From Kumtagia sp044326205 (GTDB lineage Bacteria > Pseudomonadota > Alphaproteobacteria > Rhizobiales > Rhizobiaceae), in NCBI RefSeq assembly GCF_044326205.1, contig NZ_JBIRCY010000001.1, forward strand, positions 248,001 through 312,000: a DNA stretch of 64,000 nt, in the 5' to 3' direction. Shown here in pieces: positions 1 to 7,422 of this stretch; the first letter of the stretch is position 1, and each line of letters opens with the position of its first letter. A program made the position numbers and the translations under genes. The notes below the pieces were generated by a model. That model was given only the letters and a program-made list of their open reading frames with translations. It did no database searches and was not told the DNA's origin.

Positions 1-1026
1 AACTGGCGCCGCAACGCCTCCAGCCCGTCCTTGCCGTCCAGCATCAGGAAGACGACGGGCTGCAGACGCCGGTCGAGTTTTGCTCTCGCTGCCTCGGCAA
101 AACTCCGGCGGTCGAGTGCGGCGTGTTCGGCGACGAAGGCCGCGGCCTGCTCGAAGTTGCGCGCCAGACCTCGGACGATTCGGCTCTGATAGGCCCGTAC
201 CTTCTCCGCCATCAACGGCGAAAGCAGCGGCACCACATCGTCCAGCACGTCCTCCGCCACCCATGCCAGCACGTTCTTTTCGAAGGCCAGTCCGGACAGC
301 GCCTTGTGCCGCAACGCGTAGTAGGCCGTCTTCAGCTTCAGGCGATGGCCGTCCTCGAAGGCGATTACATAGCCTTCGATGCCTTCCTCCTGTCGCACCT
401 CCTCGACCAGTTTCATGGTCGAAAGATCGCGCGCCGCCATCGCCACCACCGGCACGCCGTACCGAACCGAAATATCCGCCAGTTCGGACGACATCAGATA
501 TCGACCGCTGCGCTTTTCGCGCCCGGCAAGCAAGGTGAGCGTCGGCTGGTCATAGCCGATCACCACGCGGTTTTCCGCCGAGGTGAACTCGAAGATCACA
601 GTGATGCCCGCCTCGTCCATGTCGCCTGCCAGGCGCAGGAGGTTCTCATCCGCGTGGCGCAGCGCGGCCCGCCTGGTCGGTGACGCCCATGCGGGTCATG
701 AACACCAGCTCGCCTTTGATCCGGCACGGATGGACCATCGATCCGTCGAGCTTCGACATCACGACATGCGGTTTTGCCCAGTCGATGCTGCCGGGCTGCT
801 CGCGTTCGCCAAGATTGAAGAACTTGTGGAATGCGCGCGCGATCAGCTTTCCATCCTTGGAAAACTTCAGACCGCGGCACTCCAGCGCCATTGGGCTGGT
901 AAAGGTTTCATCGCCGACGAAGCCGTAGTCGATGACGTCGTAGTCGTCGAAACGGGTGACAAAGAAGCCGATATTGCCGCCGATGTACGGCAGGACGTCG
1001 TCGATGGTGTCGATGATAGGGAACAT
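1..1026 (-). pseudogene. T4 Rnl1-like RNA ligase, frameshifted and cut by the window edge
   Basis: The N-terminal part (about 120 residues from ATG at 1026) carries the nucleotidyl-transfer motif I, K-L-D-G-S, with the predicted AMP-accepting lysine at residue 92. It stops at a TGA near 646. The homologous reading continues in another frame from about 670 down to position 1. That part contains a motif-III-like F-E-F-T-S stretch, motif IV E-G-Y-V-I and motif V K-L-K-T. Removing one G from the GCGGGCC at about 671-677 would restore a single open frame. The family seals 5'-phosphate/3'-hydroxyl RNA ends, as in T4 tRNA repair. A GGAG lies about 8 nt before the ATG. The C-terminal end is outside the window. 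The frameshift may be a real mutation or a sequencing error; family confidence is good. Confidence 0.75.
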
Positions 1027-1040
1027 CTTCTTGCTCCAAC

Positions 1041-1112
1041 AAAAAAGCCGCCTCGGATCGAAGCGGCTTTGGCAGGCGGATTGCTTATTACAATACTATC
1101 GTCGCCAAAGCC
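1041..1112 (-). promoter_or_regulatory. Putative transcription attenuator (terminator plus antiterminator)
   Basis: On the minus strand a stem AAGCCGC/GCGGCTT (1045-1051 with 1063-1069) is followed by six T residues (1046 to 1041). It ends only 14 nt before the RNA ligase ATG. The upstream segment GGCTTTGGC (1112-1104) is a perfect complement of GCCAAAGCC (1073-1065). That second segment overlaps the 5' arm of the terminator, so the two structures are mutually exclusive. The competing 9-bp helix is the classic antiterminator layout. Function is inferred from base pairing only. Confidence 0.6.
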
Positions 1113-1194
1113 CTCGGTCATGCGCGCACACGCCAAATCCGGCACGGGGGCCGGACAGCGTATACGCGGCGATATTATTCAGGGTTTGGGGCAC
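1096..1194 (-). CDS. Putative 32-residue leader peptide of the attenuator
   Basis: A GTG at 1194 follows a GGAG (1208-1205) at about 10 nt spacing and opens a 32-codon frame ending at TAG 1098-1096. The peptide starts M-P-Q-T-L-N-N and ends H-D-R-G-L-W-R-R. The last codons lie on the 5' arm of the antiterminator, so a ribosome at the stop codon would mask that arm. A ribosome paused earlier would leave it free. There is no run of one amino acid that would name the signal. Too short for homology judgement; existence inferred from ribosome-binding site and position. Confidence 0.4.
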   Translation of the reverse strand: MPQTLNNIAAYTLSGPRAGFGVCAHDRGLWRR

Positions 1195-1220
1195 GACGAT
1201 TTCACTCCACAGGAACAGCC

Positions 1221-1247
1221 AGAATACCAAAGCTGACGTTGTGTCAA
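1221..1247 (-). promoter_or_regulatory. Candidate promoter for the attenuator leader
   Basis: TTGACA (1247-1242) and TATTCT (1226-1221) are separated by 15 nt, shorter than the usual 17. Initiation near 1214 would give a short 5' leader of about 20 nt before the GTG at 1194. It lies just downstream of the ruvA stop codon, so the ligase could be transcribed separately from ruvCA. Confidence 0.4.
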
Positions 1248-1263
1248 GGGAATCGCCTTCGCC

Positions 1264-1884
1264 TCACCGCGCCAGTTCCTTCAATCCCAGCCGGATGAGT
1301 TTCGCCGAATCCGCGCCCTCGCCCGCGGCCTTCAGCGCAGCCGCCACGGCATTTGCCGCCGTATCGCGCGAATAGCCGAGATTGGTCAGCGCCGAGACCG
1401 CGTCGGCAACTGGCGCTGGGGCTACGCCCTCGCCGAGCTCCTGCTTCAGCCCAATTGTGCCGGAGGCGGCACCCGCGAAAGCCGGCGCCTTGGTCCGGAG
1501 CTCAGTGACGATGCGTTCCGCCACCTTCTTGCCGACGCCGGGGGCACGCGAAACCATGGCGATGTCGCGCAAAGCGATCGCGTTGGCGAGGTCCGCAGGC
1601 TCCAACGTCGACAGCACCGACAGCGCCACCTTGGCGCCAACGCCCTGCACATTGCCCATCAGCAGGCGGAACCACTCCCGCTCCAGTCCGGTGCGAAAAC
1701 CGTAGAGGCGGATCATGTCCTCGCGCACATAGGTCTCGATGAACAGCGTCACCGCCTCGCCGGCGCTAGGCAGCGAAGCCAGCGTGCGCGTCGAGCAATG
1801 CGCGACATAACCCACGCCGTGCACGTCGACGGTGCAAGAATCCTCGCCGATCTCGTCGACCACGCCCTTGAGCTTGCCGATCAT
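1264..1884 (-). CDS. ruvA: Holliday junction branch migration protein RuvA
   Basis: 206 residues, normal length for RuvA. RuvA binds four-way DNA junctions as a tetramer and loads the RuvB motor. The protein starts M-I-G-K-L-K-G and shows the OB-fold N-terminal domain (about 1-63). Helix-hairpin-helix segments follow (G-N-V-Q-G-V-G-A-K and A-P-G-V-G-K-K-V-A), and a C-terminal RuvB-contact domain (about 155-206) begins after an Ala/Gly-rich linker. It lies 44 bp behind ruvC on the same strand, so the two are probably co-transcribed. The usual next gene, ruvB, does not follow inside this window. Confidence 0.97.
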   Translation of the reverse strand: MIGKLKGVVDEIGEDSCTVDVHGVGYVAHCSTRTLASLPSAGEAVTLFIETYVREDMIRLYGFRTGLEREWFRLLMGNVQGVGAKVALSVLSTLEPADLANAIALRDIAMVSRAPGVGKKVAERIVTELRTKAPAFAGAASGTIGLKQELGEGVAPAPVADAVSALTNLGYSRDTAANAVAAALKAAGEGADSAKLIRLGLKELAR

Positions 1885-1928
1885 TCATATGCCCCCTTGG
1901 CCCAGGACAACTCCTACTCCGTGCAATG

Positions 1929-2441
1929 TCAGCCCGCCAGCGCCGCCAGCCGGTAGCCGATGCTTTGCCGGTGATGCGCGTGGCAGATGGCGACGGCCAG
2001 CGCATCCGCCGCGTCGTCGCCTTCGAACGTCGCCTTGGGCAGCAGCACCTTCACCATCATGTGGATCTGCCGCTTCTCCCCATGGCCGACGCCGATCACC
2101 GCCTTCTTCACCGCGTTGGGTGCGTATTCGGAAACCGGCAGCCCGGCGCGCGCCGGCACCAGCATGGCGATGCCGCGCGCCTGGCCGAGTTTTAGCGTCG
2201 CCGTCGCGTCCTTGTTGACGAAGGTCGCCTCGACCGCGGCTTCATCGGGCGCATGCGTCTCCAGCACCGCGCAAAGTCCGTCGTGAAGCTGGCAGAGCCG
2301 CGAAGCGAGATCAGCCTTGTCGTCCGACGTCACCGTGCCGGACGCCACGAAGCGCAGACTGTTGCCCTGCTGCTCGACGAGGCCCCAGCCGGTCCGTCTC
2401 AGGCCCGGATCGATGCCGATGATTCGAATCGTTTCCCGCAT
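1929..2441 (-). CDS. ruvC: Crossover junction endodeoxyribonuclease RuvC
   Basis: 170 residues. RuvC is the dimeric, Mg2+-dependent resolvase that cuts Holliday junctions after RuvAB branch migration. Acidic catalytic residues are all in place: D11 in G-I-D-P-G, E71 in A-V-E-A-T-F, and D143/D146 in the D-A-A-D-A-L-A motif. The start ATG at 2441 is the first in frame. It is upstream of ruvA on the same strand, the order typical of alphaproteobacteria. Confidence 0.97.
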   Translation of the reverse strand: MRETIRIIGIDPGLRRTGWGLVEQQGNSLRFVASGTVTSDDKADLASRLCQLHDGLCAVLETHAPDEAAVEATFVNKDATATLKLGQARGIAMLVPARAGLPVSEYAPNAVKKAVIGVGHGEKRQIHMMVKVLLPKATFEGDDAADALAVAICHAHHRQSIGYRLAALAG

Positions 2442-2509
2442 GCGCGAACCCTATCCGTTCGCGGCATCCGTGTCAGGAAAATGTGAACGAAACGAAAACG
2501 AAACGCAGA

Positions 2510-3046
2510 TCAGCCGCGTGCAAAGGCCGTGTTGAGCAAGCTGATCTGGTCGGAGACCGGGTTGCTGCGGCGTGGCGGCGGCATGTCTGCCGTGCCGGCG
2601 TTGCGCCCATAAATCTCCTCGTCCATCAGCCGCACGAGATTCTGCAGGCTGAGCGAGCTGTTGACCAGCGTCATGAACGCCTCCGGCAGTTCATCCCAGC
2701 CGACGGCGTGTTCCGGCGCAGAGGCCGTATCCAGCCGCACCTTGGATTTTTCCGAGGCGACCTGGTCGCGCGTCATCTCGCCGGAATTGGCGGCGCGCTG
2801 CAAAAGCAGCCAGGAGGCGATCTGCATCAGCCTTGTGGTCAGCCGCATCGATTCGGCGGCGTAGAGCGTCGCGGCCAGCCTCGACAGTTTTCGCGCCTCG
2901 GCGCGGCCCGGACCGTCGAGATATTCGGCGGCACGTTCCACCAGGCTCATGCCCTCATTGTAGAGCGGCTTGAAGGAATCCGAGAACACCCGGCGTTCCG
3001 CCAGCTTGATCGGCTGTCCGCTTCCCATCGAAAGATTGCCTGTCAT
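2510..3046 (-). CDS. rcdA: RcdA-like CtrA-degradation adaptor (DUF1465 family)
   Basis: 178 residues from ATG 3046, preceded by a purine-rich GGGGCAGGG. An in-frame ATG at 3091 would add 15 residues. The sequence matches the DUF1465/RcdA family: a helical N-terminal region (L-V-E-R-A-A-E-Y-L-D-G-P-G, A-E-S-M-R-L-T-T-R-L-M-Q-I-A-S-W-L) and a flexible polar tail. In Caulobacter RcdA is a ClpXP adaptor that, with CpdR and PopA, delivers the cell-cycle regulator CtrA for proteolysis. Two perfect CtrA boxes lie upstream. Family assignment is strong; role by homology. Confidence 0.85.
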   Translation of the reverse strand: MTGNLSMGSGQPIKLAERRVFSDSFKPLYNEGMSLVERAAEYLDGPGRAEARKLSRLAATLYAAESMRLTTRLMQIASWLLLQRAANSGEMTRDQVASEKSKVRLDTASAPEHAVGWDELPEAFMTLVNSSLSLQNLVRLMDEEIYGRNAGTADMPPPRRSNPVSDQISLLNTAFARG

Positions 3047-3163
3047 CCCTGCCCCGGCGGAGAAAATCCGGCTCCGGCGTTTGTTTGCCAACTGCGCCGC
3101 TTTTTGCCGATTCCCCTCGTCCGCGAAAGATGCCCCCGCGCGCTTGCGAAGGCAAGGACATGT

Positions 3164-3178
3164 TTAATAAAGGGTTAA
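3164..3178. promoter_or_regulatory. Perfect CtrA box, proximal to rcdA
   Basis: TTAA (3164-3167), seven bases, TTAA (3175-3178), the full TTAA-N7-TTAA consensus recognised by phosphorylated CtrA. It lies 118 bp upstream of the preferred rcdA start (73 bp from the longer start). Confidence 0.65.
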
Positions 3179-3197
3179 CGGCGGGGTGGCGGTGAAT

Positions 3198-3226
3198 AGA
3201 CAAAAAAAGAGCCGCTGAAAGCGGCT
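3198..3226 (-). terminator. Rho-independent terminator (minus strand)
   Basis: Perfect 7-bp stem AGCCGCT/AGCGGCT with a GAA/TTC loop, followed on the minus strand by seven T residues. It insulates rcdA from the oxidase-like gene upstream (stop at 3399). Confidence 0.8.
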
Positions 3227-3321
3227 CTCGAGAGTTTAACAGGGAGGCGTCAAACGAAGTGGCTCCAACCACTCGGTAAGAATCCAGATAACTGGATGCC
3301 CACAGTTAACACCGTTAATGC

Positions 3322-3336
3322 TTAACATATGCTTAA
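3322..3336. promoter_or_regulatory. Perfect CtrA box, distal, with flanking TTAA half-sites
   Basis: TTAACATATGCTTAA is a full TTAA-N7-TTAA site. Two further TTAA half-sites sit at 3306-3309 and 3315-3318. The terminator at 3198-3226 separates this site from the proximal box, so it may act as an upstream binding site or serve another transcript. Confidence 0.5.
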
Positions 3337-3398
3337 CGGGCTGCGGAATTCTTTACCGACCGGCCCCACCCTGTGCCATACGGAGACAAATATTAGGC

Positions 3399-3782
3399 CT
3401 ACCGGACCGGCTTGCGCATCGATGTGAGCGCAATGAAAGCGAACAGCAGGATGCCGGCATAGAAGACCAGGGAGCCGATCGCCACCACCGGTTCGATCGC
3501 CGTGTTGCCGGCCAGCAGGAAGTAAAGGCCGACGATCAGCATCAGGCCACTGACCGCCGTCAGCCAGAAATGCACCATCGCCAGCCGCGACGAACCCGCC
3601 GTCGGCACGAGGTGATAGAAGAAGGCGAACACCGCCGACATCAGCCATCCCGCCACCATCGCATGGGCGTGCACCGGCATCTGCGAGTGGTCGTGGGTGA
3701 TCGACATATGCAGGCCGAGCGCCATGCCGCAGACCGCGTAGAGGATGGCGAGCGTAAAGAAATTCCGTGCAACGCCGTGCAT
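3399..3782 (-). CDS. Small cytochrome oxidase subunit-I-like membrane protein
   Basis: 127 residues with four predicted membrane helices: about 9-28, 40-60, 70-92 and 98-120. The H-D-H-S-Q-M-P-V-H-A-H-A-M segment (30-42) resembles histidine-rich helices of the haem-copper oxidase/NorB subunit I family. The protein is far too short to be a complete subunit (about 450-500 residues), and no subunit II or III is nearby. It is probably a stand-alone member of that fold, possibly haem-binding. Function unknown. It stands alone between the acyl-CoA synthetase gene and a terminator. Confidence 0.7.
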   Translation of the reverse strand: MHGVARNFFTLAILYAVCGMALGLHMSITHDHSQMPVHAHAMVAGWLMSAVFAFFYHLVPTAGSSRLAMVHFWLTAVSGLMLIVGLYFLLAGNTAIEPVVAIGSLVFYAGILLFAFIALTSMRKPVR

Positions 3783-3947
3783 TGCTTTGTCCTTTTCATA
3801 TCCAGATACCGAGGGAGCTACGCCGCCCGCCCCGCGCGGAGCGGCTGTCTGTCGGCCTGTGCCGCCAGAGTCCGTTTCAAGACCTGCTCTTAGACATCCG
3901 AACTGTTTCGGACCTATGCCGGCGCCGGCAAAATACGATACAGGCCG

Positions 3948-5606
3948 TTACGGGCCGGTTACGATACCGGGAGTTTTGGCCATCTCCCGCAGCCTGAATT
4001 TTTGGATCTTCCCCGTGGAAGTCTTGGGGATTTCGGCGAATGTCACGCTCTTCGGGATCTTGAAACGTGCGAGCAGCTTTCGGCAGTGCTCGATGATCTC
4101 CACCTCGGTCGCCGACTTGCCGGGTTTCAGCTCCACATAGGCGACCGGCACCTCGCCCCATTTGTCATCCGCGCGGGCCACCACCCCGCAGGAGGCGACG
4201 GCGGGGTGTTTGTACAGCGCCTCCTCCACCTCGATCGAGGAAATGTTCTCGCCGCCTGAGATGATGATGTCCTTCGACCGGTCCTTGAGCTGGATGTAGC
4301 CGTCCGGATGCATGACGCCGAGGTCGCCGGAATGGAACCAGCCGCCGGCAAAGGCTTCGTCCGTCGCCTTGCGGTTCTTCAGATAGCCTTTCATGACGAT
4401 GTTGCCACGGAACATGACCTCGCCGATCGTCTCGCCGTCGGCGGGTGTGTCCGCCATCGTTTCGGGGTCCATCACCGTCAGCCCTTCGAGCGAGGCATAA
4501 CGCACGCCCTGCCGCGCCTTCTTTGCCGCGCGGCCGCCGCGGTCGAGTTCGTCCCATTCCCCATGCCACTCGTTGACCACGGCGGGCCCGTAAGTCTCAG
4601 TCAGGCCGTAGAGATGGGTGACGGCGAAGCCAGCATCCGCCATGCCAGACAGCACGGATTCGGGCGGCGGCGCGGCGGCGGTGTTGAAGGTCACCTGCTG
4701 CGAGAAGCTGCGCTTATCCTTCTCCTCGGCGTTGATCAGCGTCGCCATGACGATCGGCGCACCGCAGAGATGGGTGACTTTGTGGTCGGCGATGGCGTCG
4801 TACATCGCCTTCGCCCGCACCCAGCGCAGGCAGACATGCGTGCCGGCCTGCACGGCCAGCGTCCACGGAAAGCACCAGCCATTGCAATGGAACATCGGAA
4901 GCGTCCACAGATAGACGGCGTGCTTGCCCATGCCGGCGTGGATGGTGTTGGTGTGCGCCATCAGCGCCGCGCCGCGATGGTGATAGACGACGCCCTTGGG
5001 ATTGCCGGTGGTGCCCGACGTGTAGTTGAGCGAGATCGCGTCCCACTCGTCGTCCGGCATTTGCCACGCGAAATCCGGGTCGCCGGACTGCAAGAACGCC
5101 TCGTAGTCGAGCGTGCCGATTGGATCGCCCTTCGGATAGGGCGCGTCAGCGGGATATTCGGGGTCGTCATAGTCGATCACCAGCGGCTTCACCTTGGCCA
5201 GCGCCAGCGCCTCCCGCATCACGGCCGAGAATTCGCGGTCGACGATGACGATCTTCGATTCGGCATGATCGAGCTGGAAGGCAATCACAGCGGCGTCGAG
5301 CCGCGTATTCAGCGAATGCAGCACGGCCTTGACCATCGGCACGCCGAAATGTGCCTCCAGCATGGCCGGCGTGTTGGACAGCATGACAGTGACGGTGTCG
5401 CCCTTGCCGATGCCTTTTTGCGTCAGCGCCGAGGCGAGCCTTAGCGAACGCCGCCAGAATTCGCGGTAGCTGGTTTTCGCCTTGCCATGGATGATCGCTG
5501 TCTGATCCGGATAGGTTTTCGCCGCGCGCTCCAGCAGGGTCAGCGGCGTCAGCGGCTGGTGGTTGGCCGCGTTCCGGTCCAGGCCGATCTCGTAGATATT
5601 GGTCAA
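3948..5606 (-). CDS. AMP-dependent acyl-CoA synthetase (AlkK/DmdB-like)
   Basis: 552 residues from a TTG at 5606 that follows GGGGGA by about 6 nt; an upstream ATG at 5684 lacks such a site and overlaps the next gene. The enzyme activates a carboxylic acid to acyl-AMP and then acyl-CoA. Motifs are the P-loop Y-T-S-G-T-T-G-N-P-K-G, the Y-G-L-T-E-T region, the W-F-H-S-G-D-L motif and the C-terminal K-T-S-T-G-K-I-Q-K with the catalytic lysine. Sequence style is that of medium-chain (AlkK) and 3-methylthiopropionate (DmdB) ligases; the substrate cannot be fixed from sequence. Monocistronic in appearance. Confidence 0.92.
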   Translation of the reverse strand: MTNIYEIGLDRNAANHQPLTPLTLLERAAKTYPDQTAIIHGKAKTSYREFWRRSLRLASALTQKGIGKGDTVTVMLSNTPAMLEAHFGVPMVKAVLHSLNTRLDAAVIAFQLDHAESKIVIVDREFSAVMREALALAKVKPLVIDYDDPEYPADAPYPKGDPIGTLDYEAFLQSGDPDFAWQMPDDEWDAISLNYTSGTTGNPKGVVYHHRGAALMAHTNTIHAGMGKHAVYLWTLPMFHCNGWCFPWTLAVQAGTHVCLRWVRAKAMYDAIADHKVTHLCGAPIVMATLINAEEKDKRSFSQQVTFNTAAAPPPESVLSGMADAGFAVTHLYGLTETYGPAVVNEWHGEWDELDRGGRAAKKARQGVRYASLEGLTVMDPETMADTPADGETIGEVMFRGNIVMKGYLKNRKATDEAFAGGWFHSGDLGVMHPDGYIQLKDRSKDIIISGGENISSIEVEEALYKHPAVASCGVVARADDKWGEVPVAYVELKPGKSATEVEIIEHCRKLLARFKIPKSVTFAEIPKTSTGKIQKFRLREMAKTPGIVTGP

Positions 5607-5680
5607 GATGTCCCCCGTCAGTCTCCTGAGGGGAAGCCTAATGCATGCTCTTGAAAAATTGCAGGCCTTTCGGCTGCAAT

Positions 5681-6313
5681 TCACTTGCCTTGGGAGGAAG
5701 TCTTTTCCCTCAAGGCCGCGATCTCGGCCTCGAGCGCCGCGATCCGGCCGTCCCGCTCGGCGAGCGCCGCCGCCACGTCGGCGGCCTCGAAACGTTGCGG
5801 GATATGCTGCGGGCAGTTGGCGTCCCAGGCGGCGACCGAAAACAGAATCGCCTGCTCGCCACGCGCCCGGTATCCCTGCGGCATCAACCGTTCCATCAAC
5901 TCCGGATCGTCCTCGACCACCCGCGCCGTACCCCAGATCTTGATACGCCGCCTATGCGCGTAATCGATCAGGAACAGATAGGCCTTGGCGTTTTCGGCGA
6001 GATTGCCGGTGGTGATATACTGGCGGTTGCCGGCGAAGTCGGCGAAGGCGATGGTCGTATCATCCAGCACCTTGAGGAATCCCGCCGGGCCGCCGCGATG
6101 CTGGATATAGGGCTGGCCGTCGCGGCTCGCCGTCCCGAGGAGCACGCTGGTCTGCGCCGCCACGAATCCCGCAAGGTCCGGCGTGATCCGGGTCTGCCAG
6201 CCGCCATTCGCCTCGACCCGCTCATAGGCGTGGCGCGATCCCTTGCGGGTCTGCACGGCCTTCACCGAGGGCGTGAAGCCGACATCGGTCGAATAGGTTC
6301 GATGGCTGTCCAT
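5681..6313 (-). CDS. Pyridoxamine 5'-phosphate oxidase-fold flavin protein
   Basis: 210 residues from ATG 6313 (GAGG 8 nt upstream; a longer frame to 6481 would run into the regulator promoter). The split-barrel FMN-binding domain spans about 40-165, with S-R-D-G-Q-P-Y-I-Q-H-R-G-G-P and F-A-G-N-R-Q-Y as recognisable segments. The last 35 residues form a short coiled coil (A-L-A-E-R-D-G-R-I-A-A-L-E). It is divergent from a LysR regulator, a common pairing, so that regulator probably controls it. Actual substrate unknown. Confidence 0.85.
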   Translation of the reverse strand: MDSHRTYSTDVGFTPSVKAVQTRKGSRHAYERVEANGGWQTRITPDLAGFVAAQTSVLLGTASRDGQPYIQHRGGPAGFLKVLDDTTIAFADFAGNRQYITTGNLAENAKAYLFLIDYAHRRRIKIWGTARVVEDDPELMERLMPQGYRARGEQAILFSVAAWDANCPQHIPQRFEAADVAAALAERDGRIAALEAEIAALREKTSSQGK

Positions 6314-6501
6314 GGCGGTATCCTCTGGCACGCGGACCGAACTGACTGACTGCCTTGAAGGCCGAGACCGCTCCGCGGCAGTCGCCAAGTTGGGCTTCAG
6401 GAAAAGGGATCGAAGCGGTTCCGCGACCTGGAAGCTATGTCCTTCCACGCAACGGAAATAGATGGTAAGATTGGCATTCACCTTTCCAATTTCCGGAAGA
6501 A
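6314..6501. promoter_or_regulatory. Divergent promoter region between PNPOx-like gene and lysR
   Basis: 188 bp separate the two divergent starts. This is the place where the LysR protein would be expected to bind. I could not single out one convincing T-N11-A box. Confidence 0.35.
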
Positions 6502-6504
6502 ATG

Positions 6505-7422
6505 ATGGATCGTCTGGAATCCATGACCATCCTTCTGGAGGCTGTGGATGGCGGCAGCCTCTCGGCGGCCGGGCGGCGCCTGGGCATGCCTCTGGCCAGC
6601 GTCAGCCGGAAGATCTCCGACCTGGAGGCGCATCTGAAGGCGCGCCTGCTCAACCGCTCGACGCGCCGGCTGACCTTGACCGAGGCGGGCAGGTCCTATG
6701 TCACGGCCTGCCGGCGCATCCTTGAACAGGTCGGCGAGGCCGAACGGATCGCGGCCGGCGAATACAGCGCACCGCAGGGCGAGCTGACCCTGACCGCGCC
6801 AGTCGTGTTCGGCCGCCTGCATGTCTTGCCGGTGGTGTCGGATTTCCTGAAGACTTACCCCGAGATCGCCATCCGCCTGGTCCTGTCCGACCGGGTGGTC
6901 CACCTTCTCGACGACCACATCGACGCCGCCCTGCGCATCGGACAGCTTCCCGACAGCAGCCTTGTCGCCATACGGCTTGGCACTGTCAGGCGCGTCACCT
7001 GCGCCAGCGCCGACTATCTCGCCCGCCGTGGTACCCCTAAGACGCCGGCCGACCTAGCCGCGCATGACTGCGTGACCTTCGAGGGGCTGATCTCGCCGCT
7101 GGCCTGGACCTTCGGCGCCGATCAGTCCGAGATTTCGGTGCCCATCAAGTCACGGCTCACCGTCAACACCGCCGAGGCGGCCATCGACGCTGCCGCCGCC
7201 GGCGTCGGCATCACCCGCGTCCTGTCTTATCAGGCGGCCAGCGCGGTCGAGGACGGACGGCTTGCGGTCCTGCTACAGGAATTCGAGCCCTCGCCGTCGC
7301 CGGTAAGCCTGGTGCATGCCGGCCAAGGGCTTCTGCCGCTGAAACTGCGTGTCTTCCTCGATTTCGCCGCGCCGCGGCTCAGGGAGAGGCTCGCACGAAG
7401 CCGGCTTGCATCCCCCGCGTGA
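6505..7422 (+). CDS. LysR-family transcriptional regulator
   Basis: About 305 residues. The HTH lies at about 1-60 (S-L-S-A-A-G-R-R-L-G-M-P-L-A-S-V-S-R-K-I), and the substrate-binding domain at about 90-295. The H-I-D-A-A-L-R-I-G and A-A-A-G-V-G-I-T-R-V-L-S-Y-Q motifs are typical of the CrgA/PtxR branch. Adjacent ATG codons at 6502 and 6505 are both possible starts. The 3' end overlaps the convergent opgC gene by 44 bp. It is divergent from the PNPOx-like gene, its likely target. Confidence 0.93.
   Translation: MDRLESMTILLEAVDGGSLSAAGRRLGMPLASVSRKISDLEAHLKARLLNRSTRRLTLTEAGRSYVTACRRILEQVGEAERIAAGEYSAPQGELTLTAPVVFGRLHVLPVVSDFLKTYPEIAIRLVLSDRVVHLLDDHIDAALRIGQLPDSSLVAIRLGTVRRVTCASADYLARRGTPKTPADLAAHDCVTFEGLISPLAWTFGADQSEISVPIKSRLTVNTAEAAIDAAAAGVGITRVLSYQAASAVEDGRLAVLLQEFEPSPSPVSLVHAGQGLLPLKLRVFLDFAAPRLRERLARSRLASPA

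Noticed and set aside
4308..5444. 378-codon plus-strand frame
   Set aside because: Antisense to the acyl-CoA synthetase; no domain recognisable.
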